Shown: positions 17,909 through 26,740 of the stretch, one piece after another
Numbering within the stretch: position 1 is the stretch's first letter
How the letters are laid out: each line of letters starts with the position of its first letter
From: an uncultured Prevotella sp.
GTDB taxonomy: Bacteria > Bacteroidota > Bacteroidia > Bacteroidales > Bacteroidaceae
NCBI GenBank assembly: GCA_947177775.1
Contig: CAMWVS010000013.1
Span: forward strand, 1-58,549
Direction: 5' to 3'
DNA length: 58,549 bases
Notes under the pieces: model-generated
Database searches by the model: none
Seen by the model: only the letters and a program-made list of their open reading frames with translations
What the model was told of the DNA's origin: nothing
Made by a program: the position numbers and the translations under genes

Positions 17909-19504
17909 ATGAAGACAACAAGAAGACTGACACACACGCTCTTCGCTCTGCTGGCGGCTCTGCTGACGGCACTCCCGATGGCGGCGCAGACGGAGCGCAT
18001 AACATGCAGCCGCGAGGTCAACGCCGACAGGTTTGAAAGCCTTGACGGCGGCTACGGACTGCTCATTATCTCTCCCCACAAGGACCTCGTCGTCAATGTG
18101 GTGAGCGGCAGCGAACGGCCTACCATCCGTCAGAACGGACGCAACGGACGCGGCGACTACGAATACTTCGTCATCATGTCGCCGACGGACACCCACCGTC
18201 CGAAGGTGGAGGTAAGCCGCCGAGGCAGTGTGGACAAGACTGATTTCGTTCAGGCGCTGAAGCCCGACTTCATGATAGCCTATCGCGTTGAAGGAGTGGC
18301 AAACCCGATTATCAAGGACGATCAGACGACTGCCACGGACGTGCACTTCAATGCGACGGAGGCGGAACTGGAATTCTCCACAACCATTCCCAATCTTCAG
18401 GTGGCATGCTCTCCGAAACTCGGAGCAAAGATTACGCGGCAGATCAGCAAGGCCGACAACAACGTGACCATAACCTCTGTCATAGTGCCACTGGCCGTGC
18501 TGCAGAAAGCCCGTAAGGATATGGAAGCGCTGGCCGCGGAGCACTCCGCGCTGGACAACAAGGTCAAGCAGGACATGGACAACGCCTCCGACACCGACCT
18601 TGACCGCCTCGACGAACTGGTTGCGCTACAGAATGAAGCAGCAGCAATCTACTCCGAACTGACAATCGTAGACGTCTACGGTGAAGGAACAAACCATCTG
18701 ACGATAGACATCAGCGACCTCGGCCCTCGCATGAAGAAGTGCTATGCCGTATTGCCGATGGTCGTAGAGAAGGAGATTTTCGTCACCGAGTGTAACGCAT
18801 TCATGAACGAAGGCGGAAAACTCTTCGCCCAACGAAAGTACGAGGATGCCCGCGCAGCCTATATGAACGCCCTGATGGCGAAAGACGTCGTGCTCAACAT
18901 GAAACCGACCATCAACCAGATGATTTCCGACTGTGACTCATGCATCGAATACAACAAGTATTCCGTGCTGGCCATAAAGAAATATAACGAGCTGAAGAAG
19001 GGCGGCACGGCTACGCAGCAGGAAGTGGCGCGCTACGCCGGAGCGGCCATCAACTACCTCCAGATACTCAACAACTACAACCCGGACGAGTTCTACACCT
19101 CACGCATAGAAGTCCTCCAAAAGGTTATGGAGAACATGCCGCTCATGTATCGCTTCACCGTTGTCGAATGGAAGACGCTCCACGAGGGCAACGCCATGCC
19201 GGGCGTGGAACTCTGGGCCTACTACGGCACCGACCAGATTTCGTCGCTCACCTTCGTGACGGACCGCAAGTTCCGCAAGCATCTCGATGCCCACAAGCAG
19301 GACTACGTCCAGGTGGGACGTTCCGACGCGCAGGGCAAGGCCGAGATTGAGCTGAACCGCCAACACCTCCCGACAGGAATCATCTTCCGCCCGACAGCCA
19401 ACAAGGATGTAAAAATCAAGTATATGGGTTGGGGCGAGCTGGAGCGTCAGGCCCGTGGAACGTATATGGAGAAGCAGTTCAGGCTGAAAATGTACTCTAA
19501 ATAG
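17909..19504 (+). CDS. Exported protein with a central helical, TPR-like region (531 aa)
   Basis: The ATG at 17909 gives a clean signal peptide (LFALLAALLTALPMAAQ); the in-frame ATG at 17870 would overlap the previous gene. The N-terminal 180 residues look beta-rich. The centre is helical, with AFMNEGGKLFAQRKYEDARA and AYMNALMAKDVVLNM resembling a tetratricopeptide helix pair. The last 120 residues, starting near YRFTVVEWKTLHEG, look like a carboxypeptidase-regulatory or Ig-like beta domain (MPGVELWAYYGTD). I know no family name. Proteins of this plan often sit at the periplasmic face of an envelope complex, but this is inference. Confidence 0.72.
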   Translation: MKTTRRLTHTLFALLAALLTALPMAAQTERITCSREVNADRFESLDGGYGLLIISPHKDLVVNVVSGSERPTIRQNGRNGRGDYEYFVIMSPTDTHRPKVEVSRRGSVDKTDFVQALKPDFMIAYRVEGVANPIIKDDQTTATDVHFNATEAELEFSTTIPNLQVACSPKLGAKITRQISKADNNVTITSVIVPLAVLQKARKDMEALAAEHSALDNKVKQDMDNASDTDLDRLDELVALQNEAAAIYSELTIVDVYGEGTNHLTIDISDLGPRMKKCYAVLPMVVEKEIFVTECNAFMNEGGKLFAQRKYEDARAAYMNALMAKDVVLNMKPTINQMISDCDSCIEYNKYSVLAIKKYNELKKGGTATQQEVARYAGAAINYLQILNNYNPDEFYTSRIEVLQKVMENMPLMYRFTVVEWKTLHEGNAMPGVELWAYYGTDQISSLTFVTDRKFRKHLDAHKQDYVQVGRSDAQGKAEIELNRQHLPTGIIFRPTANKDVKIKYMGWGELERQARGTYMEKQFRLKMYSK

Positions 19505-19538
19505 AACATATTCTTTATCCCAAAACCATTCAACAACA

Positions 19539-20336
19539 ATGAAAAAACAAACTTTCAAAAGCCTCGCCATGGCCGCAGTGCTGGCTTTGGCAACGTCAAA
19601 CGTACAGGCACAGGGCTTTTTCAAAAAACTGTCGAAAGGCATTGACAAGGCGACAAGGGCCATTGACAAAGGCACAAAAGAACTGGATAAAATGACTACG
19701 AACCTTGTCGGCGATACCAACGCCACACAGGACGCCACACAGTCTGCCTCTGACTCTTCAAAAATCAACAAGGAATATCTGATTGACGACGCGCCCCACT
19801 ACACGGTCAAGAAGGTATATGAAACGACTGAAAACGGCGACACGCTGCGCAATGACGACGGCACCGTGCGCTCCCACTATCTCGTGTTCGACAAGAACGA
19901 CAAGGTTTGTGACGTCAACACGGCACAGAAAATGATCAACTCACGTCTCAAAGCCTACGGCAACATCCTGGCAAAGGTCGGCGGAGGTGCCGCTCTCGGT
20001 GTGGCGGCCGGTCTGCTCAGCAAGGACAAGAAAGCGGCTCTGACCGGCGGCCTGACCGGAGCACTGGCCGGACTGGCCCTGTCGTCAGGCGACATGAAGA
20101 AAATCAAGGAGCTCAACAAGTCGCTCAAGGCATACAAAACCACGCTGACCGCATATCAGAAGACCTTCACCGAAGAAGGACTGCCTATCGACGCGACTGT
20201 CGACCTGTCGGACGTGGACGGCATTGACTTCACCAAAGCCGACGAGCTGACAAAGGAAGCCGCCGAGGTGAAGGCCGAGCTGGCCGCATCGAAAGCCGAA
20301 GGGGATAGTCTGGAGGACCTCGACATTGCCGTATAG
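19539..20336 (+). CDS. Exported protein with glycine-zipper segment, last gene of the tubulin-like cluster (265 aa)
   Basis: A signal peptide (about residues 1-25, ends VQAQG) is followed by an amphipathic Lys-rich stretch (FFKKLSKGIDKATRAIDKG). Around residues 145-190 a double Gly/Ala-rich segment (VGGGAALGVAAGLL, then ALTGGLTGALAGLALSSG) has the small-residue spacing of glycine zippers, which insert in or span membranes in some outer-membrane and pore-forming proteins. The C terminus is acidic and helical. It lies 34 bp after the previous gene. No clear terminator follows; the next plus-strand gene has its own -7 box. Confidence 0.73.
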   Translation: MKKQTFKSLAMAAVLALATSNVQAQGFFKKLSKGIDKATRAIDKGTKELDKMTTNLVGDTNATQDATQSASDSSKINKEYLIDDAPHYTVKKVYETTENGDTLRNDDGTVRSHYLVFDKNDKVCDVNTAQKMINSRLKAYGNILAKVGGGAALGVAAGLLSKDKKAALTGGLTGALAGLALSSGDMKKIKELNKSLKAYKTTLTAYQKTFTEEGLPIDATVDLSDVDGIDFTKADELTKEAAEVKAELAASKAEGDSLEDLDIAV

Positions 20337-20656
20337 CTCCTGACTGTCTCACATCAAACGCAAAAGCGCAGAGGCGCAAAGTCTTTTCATAGTATAAGGA
20401 GATGGTGTTGCAAACCATATAAATTACCCAATTTGCAGGGACATTGCTTTGCGGTGTTCATTGAATATCAACCGGTCACGTCAGCGTACCGAAGGCATAT
20501 CTCTACAATTTCATGGTTCTGCAACACCATCTTTACGTTTTCTCAATCCTAAGGAAGCCGTCCGCGACCGTAGCCGGCAGCCTCCTTTCCTCACATTTCC
20601 GCTACGGAGTAAGTCCATTATTTTCGCTCACAGGATCTATTCTCGGAATTTATATT
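20337..20656. other. Intergenic region holding a MITE-like inverted-repeat element
   Basis: Bases 20400-20418 (agatggtgttgcaaaccat) and 20513-20532 are complementary, with one extra base in the right arm, bounding about 133 bp. Left of it, the run cgcaaaagcgcagaggcgc (about 20359-20377) resembles the arm of the hairpin at 25174-25234. No gene is supported; the region probably carries the end of the cluster transcript and a small dispersed element. Confidence 0.6.
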
Positions 20657-20664
20657 TACCTTTG
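20657..20664 (+). promoter_or_regulatory. -7 box (TACCTTTG) of the hemolysin III family gene
   Basis: TACCTTTG ends 7 bp before the ATG at 20672, so the message would be nearly leaderless. This supports the start at 20672 over the ATG at 20513. Confidence 0.65.
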
Positions 20665-20671
20665 CAGCATT

Positions 20672-21325
20672 ATGGCAATAAGATATACCAAACGCGAAGA
20701 GCAGTGGAACGCCTGGTCCCACGCCTCAGGCATAGTCATGGGCGTCATCGTCGGCGTCATCTTCTTCATCATCTGCTCCCGCGGTGACAATCCGTGGGCC
20801 CGCTTCGGGGTCTCACTCTATCTCTTCGGCATGCTCGGCTCCTACGCCGCATCGACGTTCTATCACGCCATGCCGCGCCGGAGTCCGTGGAAAGAACGTC
20901 TGCGCCGCTGGGACCACGCCGCCATCTACTGGCACATAGCCGGCAGCTACTCGCCGCTGACGCTCGTGGCCCTGCGCCAACAGGGCTACTGGGGATGGAG
21001 TCTCTTCACGTTCGTATGGCTCTCAGCCATCGCCGGCACCATAGTCAGCTTCCGCCACCTCCGCGACCACAGCCACGTGGAGACCATATGTTTCGTGGCC
21101 ATGGGCCTGTCGGTCGTCGTCGCTTTCCGCCCGCTCATCGACACCGTGAGCACAACGGCAATCGCATGGATTATCGCCGAAGGCATCTGCTACATAACCG
21201 GCGCCGTCTTCTACAGCCTCAACAAACGCCGCTTCATGCACTCCGTCTTCCATTTCTTCGTGCTCGCCGGCAGCCTCTGCCACATCATCGCAGTCTGGGA
21301 CGTGCTTCTGGAGTATGCGAGATGA
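20672..21325 (+). CDS. Hemolysin III / PAQR family membrane protein
   Basis: A 217-residue integral membrane protein of the HlyIII/YqfA family with about seven transmembrane helices. The metal-site motifs of the superfamily are visible: SYAASTFYHAMPRRSPW (Ser-x3-His), WDHAAIYWHIAGSYSPLTL (Asp-His) and HSVFHFFVLAGSLCHIIAV near the C terminus (His-x3-His). The name comes from a Bacillus cereus homologue; most bacterial members are thought to be membrane hydrolases or homeostasis proteins rather than toxins. It is a single-gene unit with its own promoter. Confidence 0.92.
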   Translation: MAIRYTKREEQWNAWSHASGIVMGVIVGVIFFIICSRGDNPWARFGVSLYLFGMLGSYAASTFYHAMPRRSPWKERLRRWDHAAIYWHIAGSYSPLTLVALRQQGYWGWSLFTFVWLSAIAGTIVSFRHLRDHSHVETICFVAMGLSVVVAFRPLIDTVSTTAIAWIIAEGICYITGAVFYSLNKRRFMHSVFHFFVLAGSLCHIIAVWDVLLEYAR

Positions 21326-21499
21326 GACCGTCTGCGCTCGTCAGACCATCACATTATATGATACAATTATCCCCTGCAATCCGTCATACGGAGGCAAGGG
21401 ATATTCGTTATGTCACTGTTTGTTTATTCTAAGATGTGTGATCTTATCTACGTCATCAACTTTCATAACCACATTGTAAAGACCAGCTGTCTTGAACAT

Positions 21500-21536
21500 G
21501 AACATTCAAGATAGAAGTGCAACATCTTGAATGTTC
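21500..21536. repeat. 13-bp perfect inverted repeat
   Basis: gaacattcaagat (21500-21512) and atcttgaatgttc (21524-21536) form a hairpin with an 11-nt loop between convergent genes. No T-run follows on either strand, so a terminator role is only possible. Confidence 0.7.
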
Positions 21537-21605
21537 ACAATCAATCGAAATAAAACCGGCAGACCAAATATTGTAAAACAATAAAGAAACGACATATAAA
21601 ACTCC

Positions 21606-22082
21606 CTACCTCACTACGCCAACACCATACTCATGCTTCACTTCCTCCATCACGAACGTGCTCTCTATTGAGGCCACGCTCTCAATCTTCCCGAGAACGT
21701 CTATCAGAAAGCGCTGATACTGCTTCATGTCGAACGAATGGAGTTTGAGCATGTAGTCGAAGTGGCCGGAGATGTTGTAGCACTCCGTGACCTCGGGCAT
21801 CGCCATGACGCGGGTGGTGAAGTCGTTTGCCGTGTCCGTGTTCAGCCGGCTCAGCTTCACGCAGCAGAAAACGACGAAGCCGCGGTTGAGCTTGTCGGCG
21901 TCAAGCACGGCGATATATTTCTTTATATAACCCTCGCGTTCGAGCCGTTTCCAGCGTTCGAAGACAGGCGTGGGCGACAGGTGGACCTGGGCGGCAAGCT
22001 CCTTGTTGGTCATGCGCGCATTGCGCTGCAGCGCGTCGAGAATGAGCAGGTCCGTGCGGTCGAGTGATTCTGTTTCGTTCAT
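21606..22082 (-). CDS. Lrp/AsnC family transcriptional regulator
   Basis: A 158-residue DNA-binding regulator that usually responds to amino acids. The N terminus is the AsnC-type helix-turn-helix (DRTDLLILDALQRNARMTNK, ELAAQVHLSPTPVFERWKRL, EGYIKKYIAVLD); the second half is the RAM ligand-binding domain (MPEVTECYNISGHFDYMLKL). It is transcribed divergently from metY; the -33 and -7 boxes of the two genes interlock within 22125-22191. Regulation of metY and of itself is therefore likely, but the effector cannot be read from sequence. Confidence 0.93.
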   Translation of the reverse strand: MNETESLDRTDLLILDALQRNARMTNKELAAQVHLSPTPVFERWKRLEREGYIKKYIAVLDADKLNRGFVVFCCVKLSRLNTDTANDFTTRVMAMPEVTECYNISGHFDYMLKLHSFDMKQYQRFLIDVLGKIESVASIESTFVMEEVKHEYGVGVVR

Positions 22083-22124
22083 GTTTCAGCATTGTTTTTA
22101 GAATATCATTACTGTTATACAATG

Positions 22125-22156
22125 CAAATATAGTGATATTTTCCGAATACAGCAAA
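22125..22156 (-). promoter_or_regulatory. Promoter of the Lrp/AsnC gene
   Basis: On the minus strand, TTTG (22156-22153), 20 nt, then TATATTTG (22132-22125): a perfect Bacteroidetes promoter, overlapping the control region of metY. Confidence 0.8.
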
Positions 22157-22160
22157 AACC

Positions 22161-22191
22161 TTGGAATATCTTTCCTACATTATTACCTTTG
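22161..22191 (+). promoter_or_regulatory. Promoter of metY
   Basis: TTG (22161-22163), 20 nt, then TACCTTTG (22184-22191). Its -33 element lies 5 bp from that of the divergent regulator gene, so one bound regulator could affect both. I see no SAM riboswitch fold in the short leader. Confidence 0.8.
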
Positions 22192-22228
22192 CATCAGAAA
22201 AATGAAACAAACATAAAAGAATAGCGTT

Positions 22229-23527
22229 ATGAAAAAAGAATCACTCGGCAAGCTACATTTTGAGACCCTTCAGCTCCACGTAGGACAGGAATATCCGGAC
22301 CCAGCAACAGATGCAAGAGCCGTTCCGATATATCAGACGACGTCGTATGTCTTCCGCAACGCACAGCATGCTGCCGACCGGTTCGGACTGCGCGACGCCG
22401 GAAACATCTACGGCCGGCTGACCAACTCAACCCAGGGTGTGCTCGAAGACCGCGTGGCGGCACTCGAAGGCGGTGTCGCCGGACTGGCCGTTGCCAGCGG
22501 AGCGGCCGCCATCACCTACGCCCTTCAGAATGTCGCACAGGCCGGCGACCATATCATAGCAGCCGACAATCTCTACGGCGGCACATACAATCTCATAGCC
22601 CACACGCTCAGCACTCAGGGTGTGGACTATTCCATAGTCAATCCCGCCGACTTCGAAGCCATCGACGCGGCATTCCGCCCTAACACAAAAGCCATCATCA
22701 TAGAGACATTCGGCAATCCCAATGCCAACGTGACCGACATTGACCGCATTGCCGAAATTGCCCACCGCCACAACACCATCGTGATTGTTGACAACACCTT
22801 CGGCACGCCCTATCTCATCCGGCCAATAGAGCATGGCGCCGATGTTGTTGTCCACTCGGCCACGAAGTTCATCGGCGGGCACGGGTCGAGCCTCGGCGGA
22901 ATCATCGTCGACGCCGGACGCTTTGACTGGAAGGCCAACGCCGAAAAATATCCCACACTGGCCCAGCCCGACCCGAGCTACCACGGTGCCGTATTTGCCG
23001 ACGTTGCCGGCCGCGCCGCCTTCGTCACCCGCATACGCGCCGTCATCCTGCGTGACACGGGAGCCGCCATTTCTCCCTTCAACGCGTGGATTCTGCTTCA
23101 GGGACTGGAAACGCTGAGCCTGCGCGTGGAACGACACGCCTACAACACGCGCCGCGTCGTCGATTTCCTCGCCGCCCATCCCAAGGTAGCCCGGGTGAAC
23201 CATCCGCAGCTTCCGGCACATCCCGACCACGGGCTTTACACGAAACTGTTCCCAACGGGCGGAGACTCTATCTTCACCTTCGACATACGCGGCGGCGAGA
23301 AAGAGGCGTGGGCATTCATAGACAATCTCGAAATATTCTCACTGCTGGCCAACGTGGCCGACGTGAAGAGCCTCGTCATCCACCCTGCCACAACCACCCA
23401 TTCGCAGCTTTCGCCCGAGGAGCTCAGTCAGCAGCACATCTATCCGTCTACCATCCGGCTCAGCATCGGAACGGAACACATCGACGACCTCATTGCCGAC
23501 ATCAGTCAGGCACTCGACAAAATCTGA
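22229..23527 (+). CDS. metY: O-acetylhomoserine sulfhydrylase (MetY), Cys/Met metabolism PLP enzyme
   Basis: Makes homocysteine from O-acetylhomoserine and sulfide in methionine synthesis. The protein belongs to the Cys/Met-metabolism PLP family: VPIYQTTSYVF and YGRLTNSTQGVLEDRVAALE near the N terminus, VDNTFGTPYLIRPIEHGAD, and the PLP-lysine motif SATKFIGGHGSSLGG. The 432-residue length and the N-terminal FETLQLHVGQ match MetY rather than the shorter cystathionine gamma-synthases. It is a single transcription unit between its promoter and a very strong terminator at 23647-23707. Confidence 0.94.
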   Translation: MKKESLGKLHFETLQLHVGQEYPDPATDARAVPIYQTTSYVFRNAQHAADRFGLRDAGNIYGRLTNSTQGVLEDRVAALEGGVAGLAVASGAAAITYALQNVAQAGDHIIAADNLYGGTYNLIAHTLSTQGVDYSIVNPADFEAIDAAFRPNTKAIIIETFGNPNANVTDIDRIAEIAHRHNTIVIVDNTFGTPYLIRPIEHGADVVVHSATKFIGGHGSSLGGIIVDAGRFDWKANAEKYPTLAQPDPSYHGAVFADVAGRAAFVTRIRAVILRDTGAAISPFNAWILLQGLETLSLRVERHAYNTRRVVDFLAAHPKVARVNHPQLPAHPDHGLYTKLFPTGGDSIFTFDIRGGEKEAWAFIDNLEIFSLLANVADVKSLVIHPATTTHSQLSPEELSQQHIYPSTIRLSIGTEHIDDLIADISQALDKI

Positions 23528-23646
23528 TTTCCCAACCAAAGAAAATGGTTTCAGAAGGAAACGTTCCGCAAAGACGGACACTATCGGCCAACTGACACGG
23601 CTGATAATATCAGGAAGAGAAACAACAGAAGAAAACATAGGGCAAG

Positions 23647-23707
23647 AAAAAAACGTGAACGACGGATTATCACAGTCAATCAGGATAATCCGTCGTTCAC
23701 GTTTTTT
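23647..23707. terminator. Bidirectional terminator between metY and lpdA
   Basis: A perfect inverted repeat of more than 20 bp (arms aaacgtgaacgacggattatc and its complement) with a 12-nt loop has a T-run on each strand. It serves both converging genes. Confidence 0.95.
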
Positions 23708-23731
23708 CTTTCTTACAGCCCCATGGGGCTG

Positions 23732-25066
23732 TCAATCCATCATTGCCGCTTCCTGCAACATCTCGCCCACCGTCGGATGGATGTGGACCATATCGCGTAG
23801 CTGGGCGACGGTTGTCCCGCAGCACATCAGCGCGCTGATTTCCTGAACCATGTCGGACGAATGGGGGCCATAGGCATGACATCCGATGATGCGGCCGTCG
23901 GCGTCGGCAAGCAGTTTGACCATTCCGTCGGTCTCGCCCATCGCCAGCGACTTGCCGTTGGCACGGTGGTAAGCTTTCCGGCAGGTGTAGTCGACGCCCT
24001 GCGCCTTACAGTGGTCCTCGCTCATTCCCACGCCGGCGGCTTCGGGATGGGTGAAGATGGCCGACGGCATTATGTCCAGACGGATGTCGTCACGGCGGCC
24101 GAGGATAGTGTTGACGACATGTATGCCCTGCATCGTCGCCGCGTGGGCCAGCATACAGCGTCCGTTGACGTCGCCGATGGCGTAGATTCCAGCCACGTTG
24201 GTCTGCATGCGGTCGTCGGTTTTTATCCCCTTCGCGTCATATTCCACACCAGCGGCTTCGAGGCCAAGTTCCTCAACATTCGGTCTCCGGCCTGTGGCAA
24301 CGAGTATCGTGTCGGCCTCAACGGTCTGCGGCTTGCCCTTGCGTTCGAACGTAACGCGCCCTTCGGCAATCTCAGTCACGGCCGACTGCATGAAGAACGT
24401 TATGCCACGGCGCGCCAAACTCTTGCGCAGACGGCCGGCAATGTCGCTGTCTATCGCCGGAAGACATTCTTTCATATATTCCACGACCGTAACCTCGCTG
24501 CCCAAGCTGTTGAAGACAGATGCGAACTCCATGCCTATCACACCGGCCCCGACGATACACAGACGGTCGGGAACGCGGTCGATGGCAAGCAGTTCGTCGG
24601 AAGTGAGAATAGTCTCCTCACTCCCCGAAATACAATCAGGCGTCTTCGGCCGTGCTCCCGTGGCAATAATGATATTGTCGGCCTCATATTCTTCATCGCC
24701 GACAGCTACAGTCCGCGGACCGCGGAATGTGGCATGTCCGTGCTTCATTGTTATGCCCGGCCTGGCGAGAATCTGCTCTACGCCACCGCGCAGCTGGCTG
24801 ACAATATGCTGCTGACGCTCCCTGATACGCGGGAAATCAATGGCGTAGCTAAGGTCGGAAAGCCCCATGTCGGAGGCTTCGCGCAATGTGTCTATTATTT
24901 CGGCATGGCGGCAGAGCGCCTTCGTCGGTATGCAACCGCGGTTGAGGCATGTTCCTCCTGCCTCACGCTCGTCGATGATGACAACTCCGAGCCCATGCCC
25001 GGCGGCATATTCGGCAGCACGATAGCCGCCCGGGCCGCTGCCGATGATGATGATATCTGTTTTCAT
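23732..25066 (-). CDS. lpdA: Dihydrolipoyl dehydrogenase (E3 / L-protein)
   Basis: FAD enzyme that reoxidises the lipoyl arm of 2-oxo-acid dehydrogenases or the glycine cleavage system with NAD. The start MKTDIIIIGSGPGGYRAAEY has the FAD-binding GxGxxG; GGTCLNRGCIPTKAL is the redox-active disulfide. A second nucleotide fold is at CIVGAGVIGMEFASVF, and HAHATMQGI-type and HIHPTVGE motifs close the protein, with the catalytic His of HPT. ATG 25066 is chosen; the frame extends upstream but without similarity. Downstream of gcvPB on the same strand, so it is probably the L-protein of this cluster. 444 residues, normal. Confidence 0.95.
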   Translation of the reverse strand: MKTDIIIIGSGPGGYRAAEYAAGHGLGVVIIDEREAGGTCLNRGCIPTKALCRHAEIIDTLREASDMGLSDLSYAIDFPRIRERQQHIVSQLRGGVEQILARPGITMKHGHATFRGPRTVAVGDEEYEADNIIIATGARPKTPDCISGSEETILTSDELLAIDRVPDRLCIVGAGVIGMEFASVFNSLGSEVTVVEYMKECLPAIDSDIAGRLRKSLARRGITFFMQSAVTEIAEGRVTFERKGKPQTVEADTILVATGRRPNVEELGLEAAGVEYDAKGIKTDDRMQTNVAGIYAIGDVNGRCMLAHAATMQGIHVVNTILGRRDDIRLDIMPSAIFTHPEAAGVGMSEDHCKAQGVDYTCRKAYHRANGKSLAMGETDGMVKLLADADGRIIGCHAYGPHSSDMVQEISALMCCGTTVAQLRDMVHIHPTVGEMLQEAAMMD

Positions 25067-25173
25067 AACGTATATTTTGATTTGTGTATGCGTGCATGAA
25101 GCACAATGTTTGCGTGCATGAAGACAAAACCTGCCTACCCGGTTCACATTGTTTGAGCGCTTGAACCACAAAA

Positions 25174-25234
25174 AGCAGAGACGCGAAGACTCAGAGGTCA
25201 CTGTGACGTGCCTCCATGTCTTCGCGTCTCTGCT
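25174..25234. repeat. 17-bp perfect inverted repeat between gcvPB and lpdA
   Basis: agcagagacgcgaagac (25174-25190) and gtcttcgcgtctctgct (25218-25234) are exact complements around a 27-nt loop. There is no T-run. A related sequence, gcagaggcgcaaagtc, occurs at about 20367-20382. It may attenuate expression of lpdA or be a dispersed element. Confidence 0.85.
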
Positions 25235-25274
25235 GGATTGACATAGCTTTATTATGTTCGTTGACTCACTCCGA

Positions 25275-26738
25275 TTAATCTCCTGCCGCCTTTTCGGCCG
25301 CCATCTGCCTGTATGTTACCACAGGATGCTTGGCCGCCAGGACGTCGTCCACACGTCCGATTGGCGTGTTGTGGGGCGCACTCTTCACCTCGTCCGGCTT
25401 CTCGACGGCTTCTTCAGCGATGCGGCGCATGACTGCGATGAATCCGTCGATGGTCTCCTTGCTCTCATTCTCCGTAGGCTCAATCATGAGCGACTCGTGG
25501 AAAAGCAGCGGGAAATAGATTGTCGGGGCATGATAGCCGTAGTCAAGCAGCCGCTTGGCCACGTCCATTGTCGTGACTCCGGTCGACTTGTCGCTCAGTC
25601 CGTCGAATACGAACTCGTGCTTGCACAATCCGTCGATAGGCAGGGAGTAGACGTCTTTGAGCGACTCCTTGATGTAATTGGCATTGAGCGTGGCCAGCGG
25701 ACCGACCATCCGGATGTTCTCCCTGCCGAGAGTGAGGATATAGGCGTAGGCCCGCAGCAATACGGCGAAATTTCCGTGCCATGCTCCGACCTTCAGCGGC
25801 GCTTCCGAAACGGACGCACCGCACTGTGCAGGAACGTTGCTGAGCCGCTCCACGATGTCCTCCATGCCCTTGCGGATTCCAACCGGACCGGCACCGGGAC
25901 CGCCTCCGCCATGCGGCGTTGAGAACGTCTTGTGGAGATTGATGTGCATAACGTCGAACCCCATGTCGCCCGGACGGCATGCACCGAGCATCGGGTTGAG
26001 GTTCGCTCCGTCGTAATACATCAGCGCGCCACAGTCATGAACAAGCGCAGCAATCTCTGGAATACTGCGTTCGAAGAGGCCGAGCGTATTTGGATTTGTC
26101 ATCATCATAGCCGCCACGGTGTCGTCGAGCAGACCGCGCAGGTCGTCGATGTCCACCGTGCCGTCCGGCCGGCTCTTCACCTCCACCACGTCAAGACCGC
26201 ACACAGCCGCCGAAGCAGGATTGGTTCCGTGGGCCGAGTCGGGCACAATGACCTTCGTGCGCTTCATGTCGCCACGGTCTTCATGATACTGACGGATAAT
26301 CATCAGGCCTGTCAGCTCGCCATGGGCACCGGCAAACGGAGCAAGCGTGAAACGGCTCAGGCCCGTCAGGGCGCAGAGCGAACGCTCCAGTCCGGCCATA
26401 ACGTCGAGCGCACCGCGGCAAGTGTCGGCCGGTTGCGCCGGATGGAGACCTGCAAATTCCGGCATAGCGGCTATCTCCTCATTGATAATCGGATTATATT
26501 TCATCGTGCAGCTGCCAAGAGGATAGAAGCCGTTGTTCACTCCGAAGTTGTTGGCACTATGGTTGGTGTAGTGTCTCACCACCGTCATCTCGTCACACTC
26601 CGGCAGCAGCGGCTCTTCTCCGCGGCGCAATTCCGCCGGCACTTCATAGCTGCCGAAACGGTTTTCGGGCAGCGAATAGCCGCAACGCCCCTCCTGAGAG
26701 AGTTCGAAAATCAGATTGCCATATAGTCTGTTGTTCAT
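25275..26738 (-). CDS. gcvPB: Glycine dehydrogenase (decarboxylating) subunit 2
   Basis: PLP-carrying half of the two-part P-protein, which decarboxylates glycine and passes the aminomethyl group to lipoylated GcvH. HINLHKTFSTPHGGGGPGAG contains the PLP lysine and the glycine-rich loop. SNNFGVN-type and YPLGSCTMKYNP motifs near residues 60-80 are typical. 487 residues is the expected size of the B subunit. The start lies 2 bp after the stop of gcvPA, so the subunits are translationally coupled. Confidence 0.96.
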   Translation of the reverse strand: MNNRLYGNLIFELSQEGRCGYSLPENRFGSYEVPAELRRGEEPLLPECDEMTVVRHYTNHSANNFGVNNGFYPLGSCTMKYNPIINEEIAAMPEFAGLHPAQPADTCRGALDVMAGLERSLCALTGLSRFTLAPFAGAHGELTGLMIIRQYHEDRGDMKRTKVIVPDSAHGTNPASAAVCGLDVVEVKSRPDGTVDIDDLRGLLDDTVAAMMMTNPNTLGLFERSIPEIAALVHDCGALMYYDGANLNPMLGACRPGDMGFDVMHINLHKTFSTPHGGGGPGAGPVGIRKGMEDIVERLSNVPAQCGASVSEAPLKVGAWHGNFAVLLRAYAYILTLGRENIRMVGPLATLNANYIKESLKDVYSLPIDGLCKHEFVFDGLSDKSTGVTTMDVAKRLLDYGYHAPTIYFPLLFHESLMIEPTENESKETIDGFIAVMRRIAEEAVEKPDEVKSAPHNTPIGRVDDVLAAKHPVVTYRQMAAEKAAGD

Positions 26739-26740
26739 AG

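Noticed and set aside
25067..25201. N-terminal extension of dihydrolipoyl dehydrogenase
   Set aside because: The conserved protein starts at MKTDIIIIGSG; the extra codons read through intergenic repeats.
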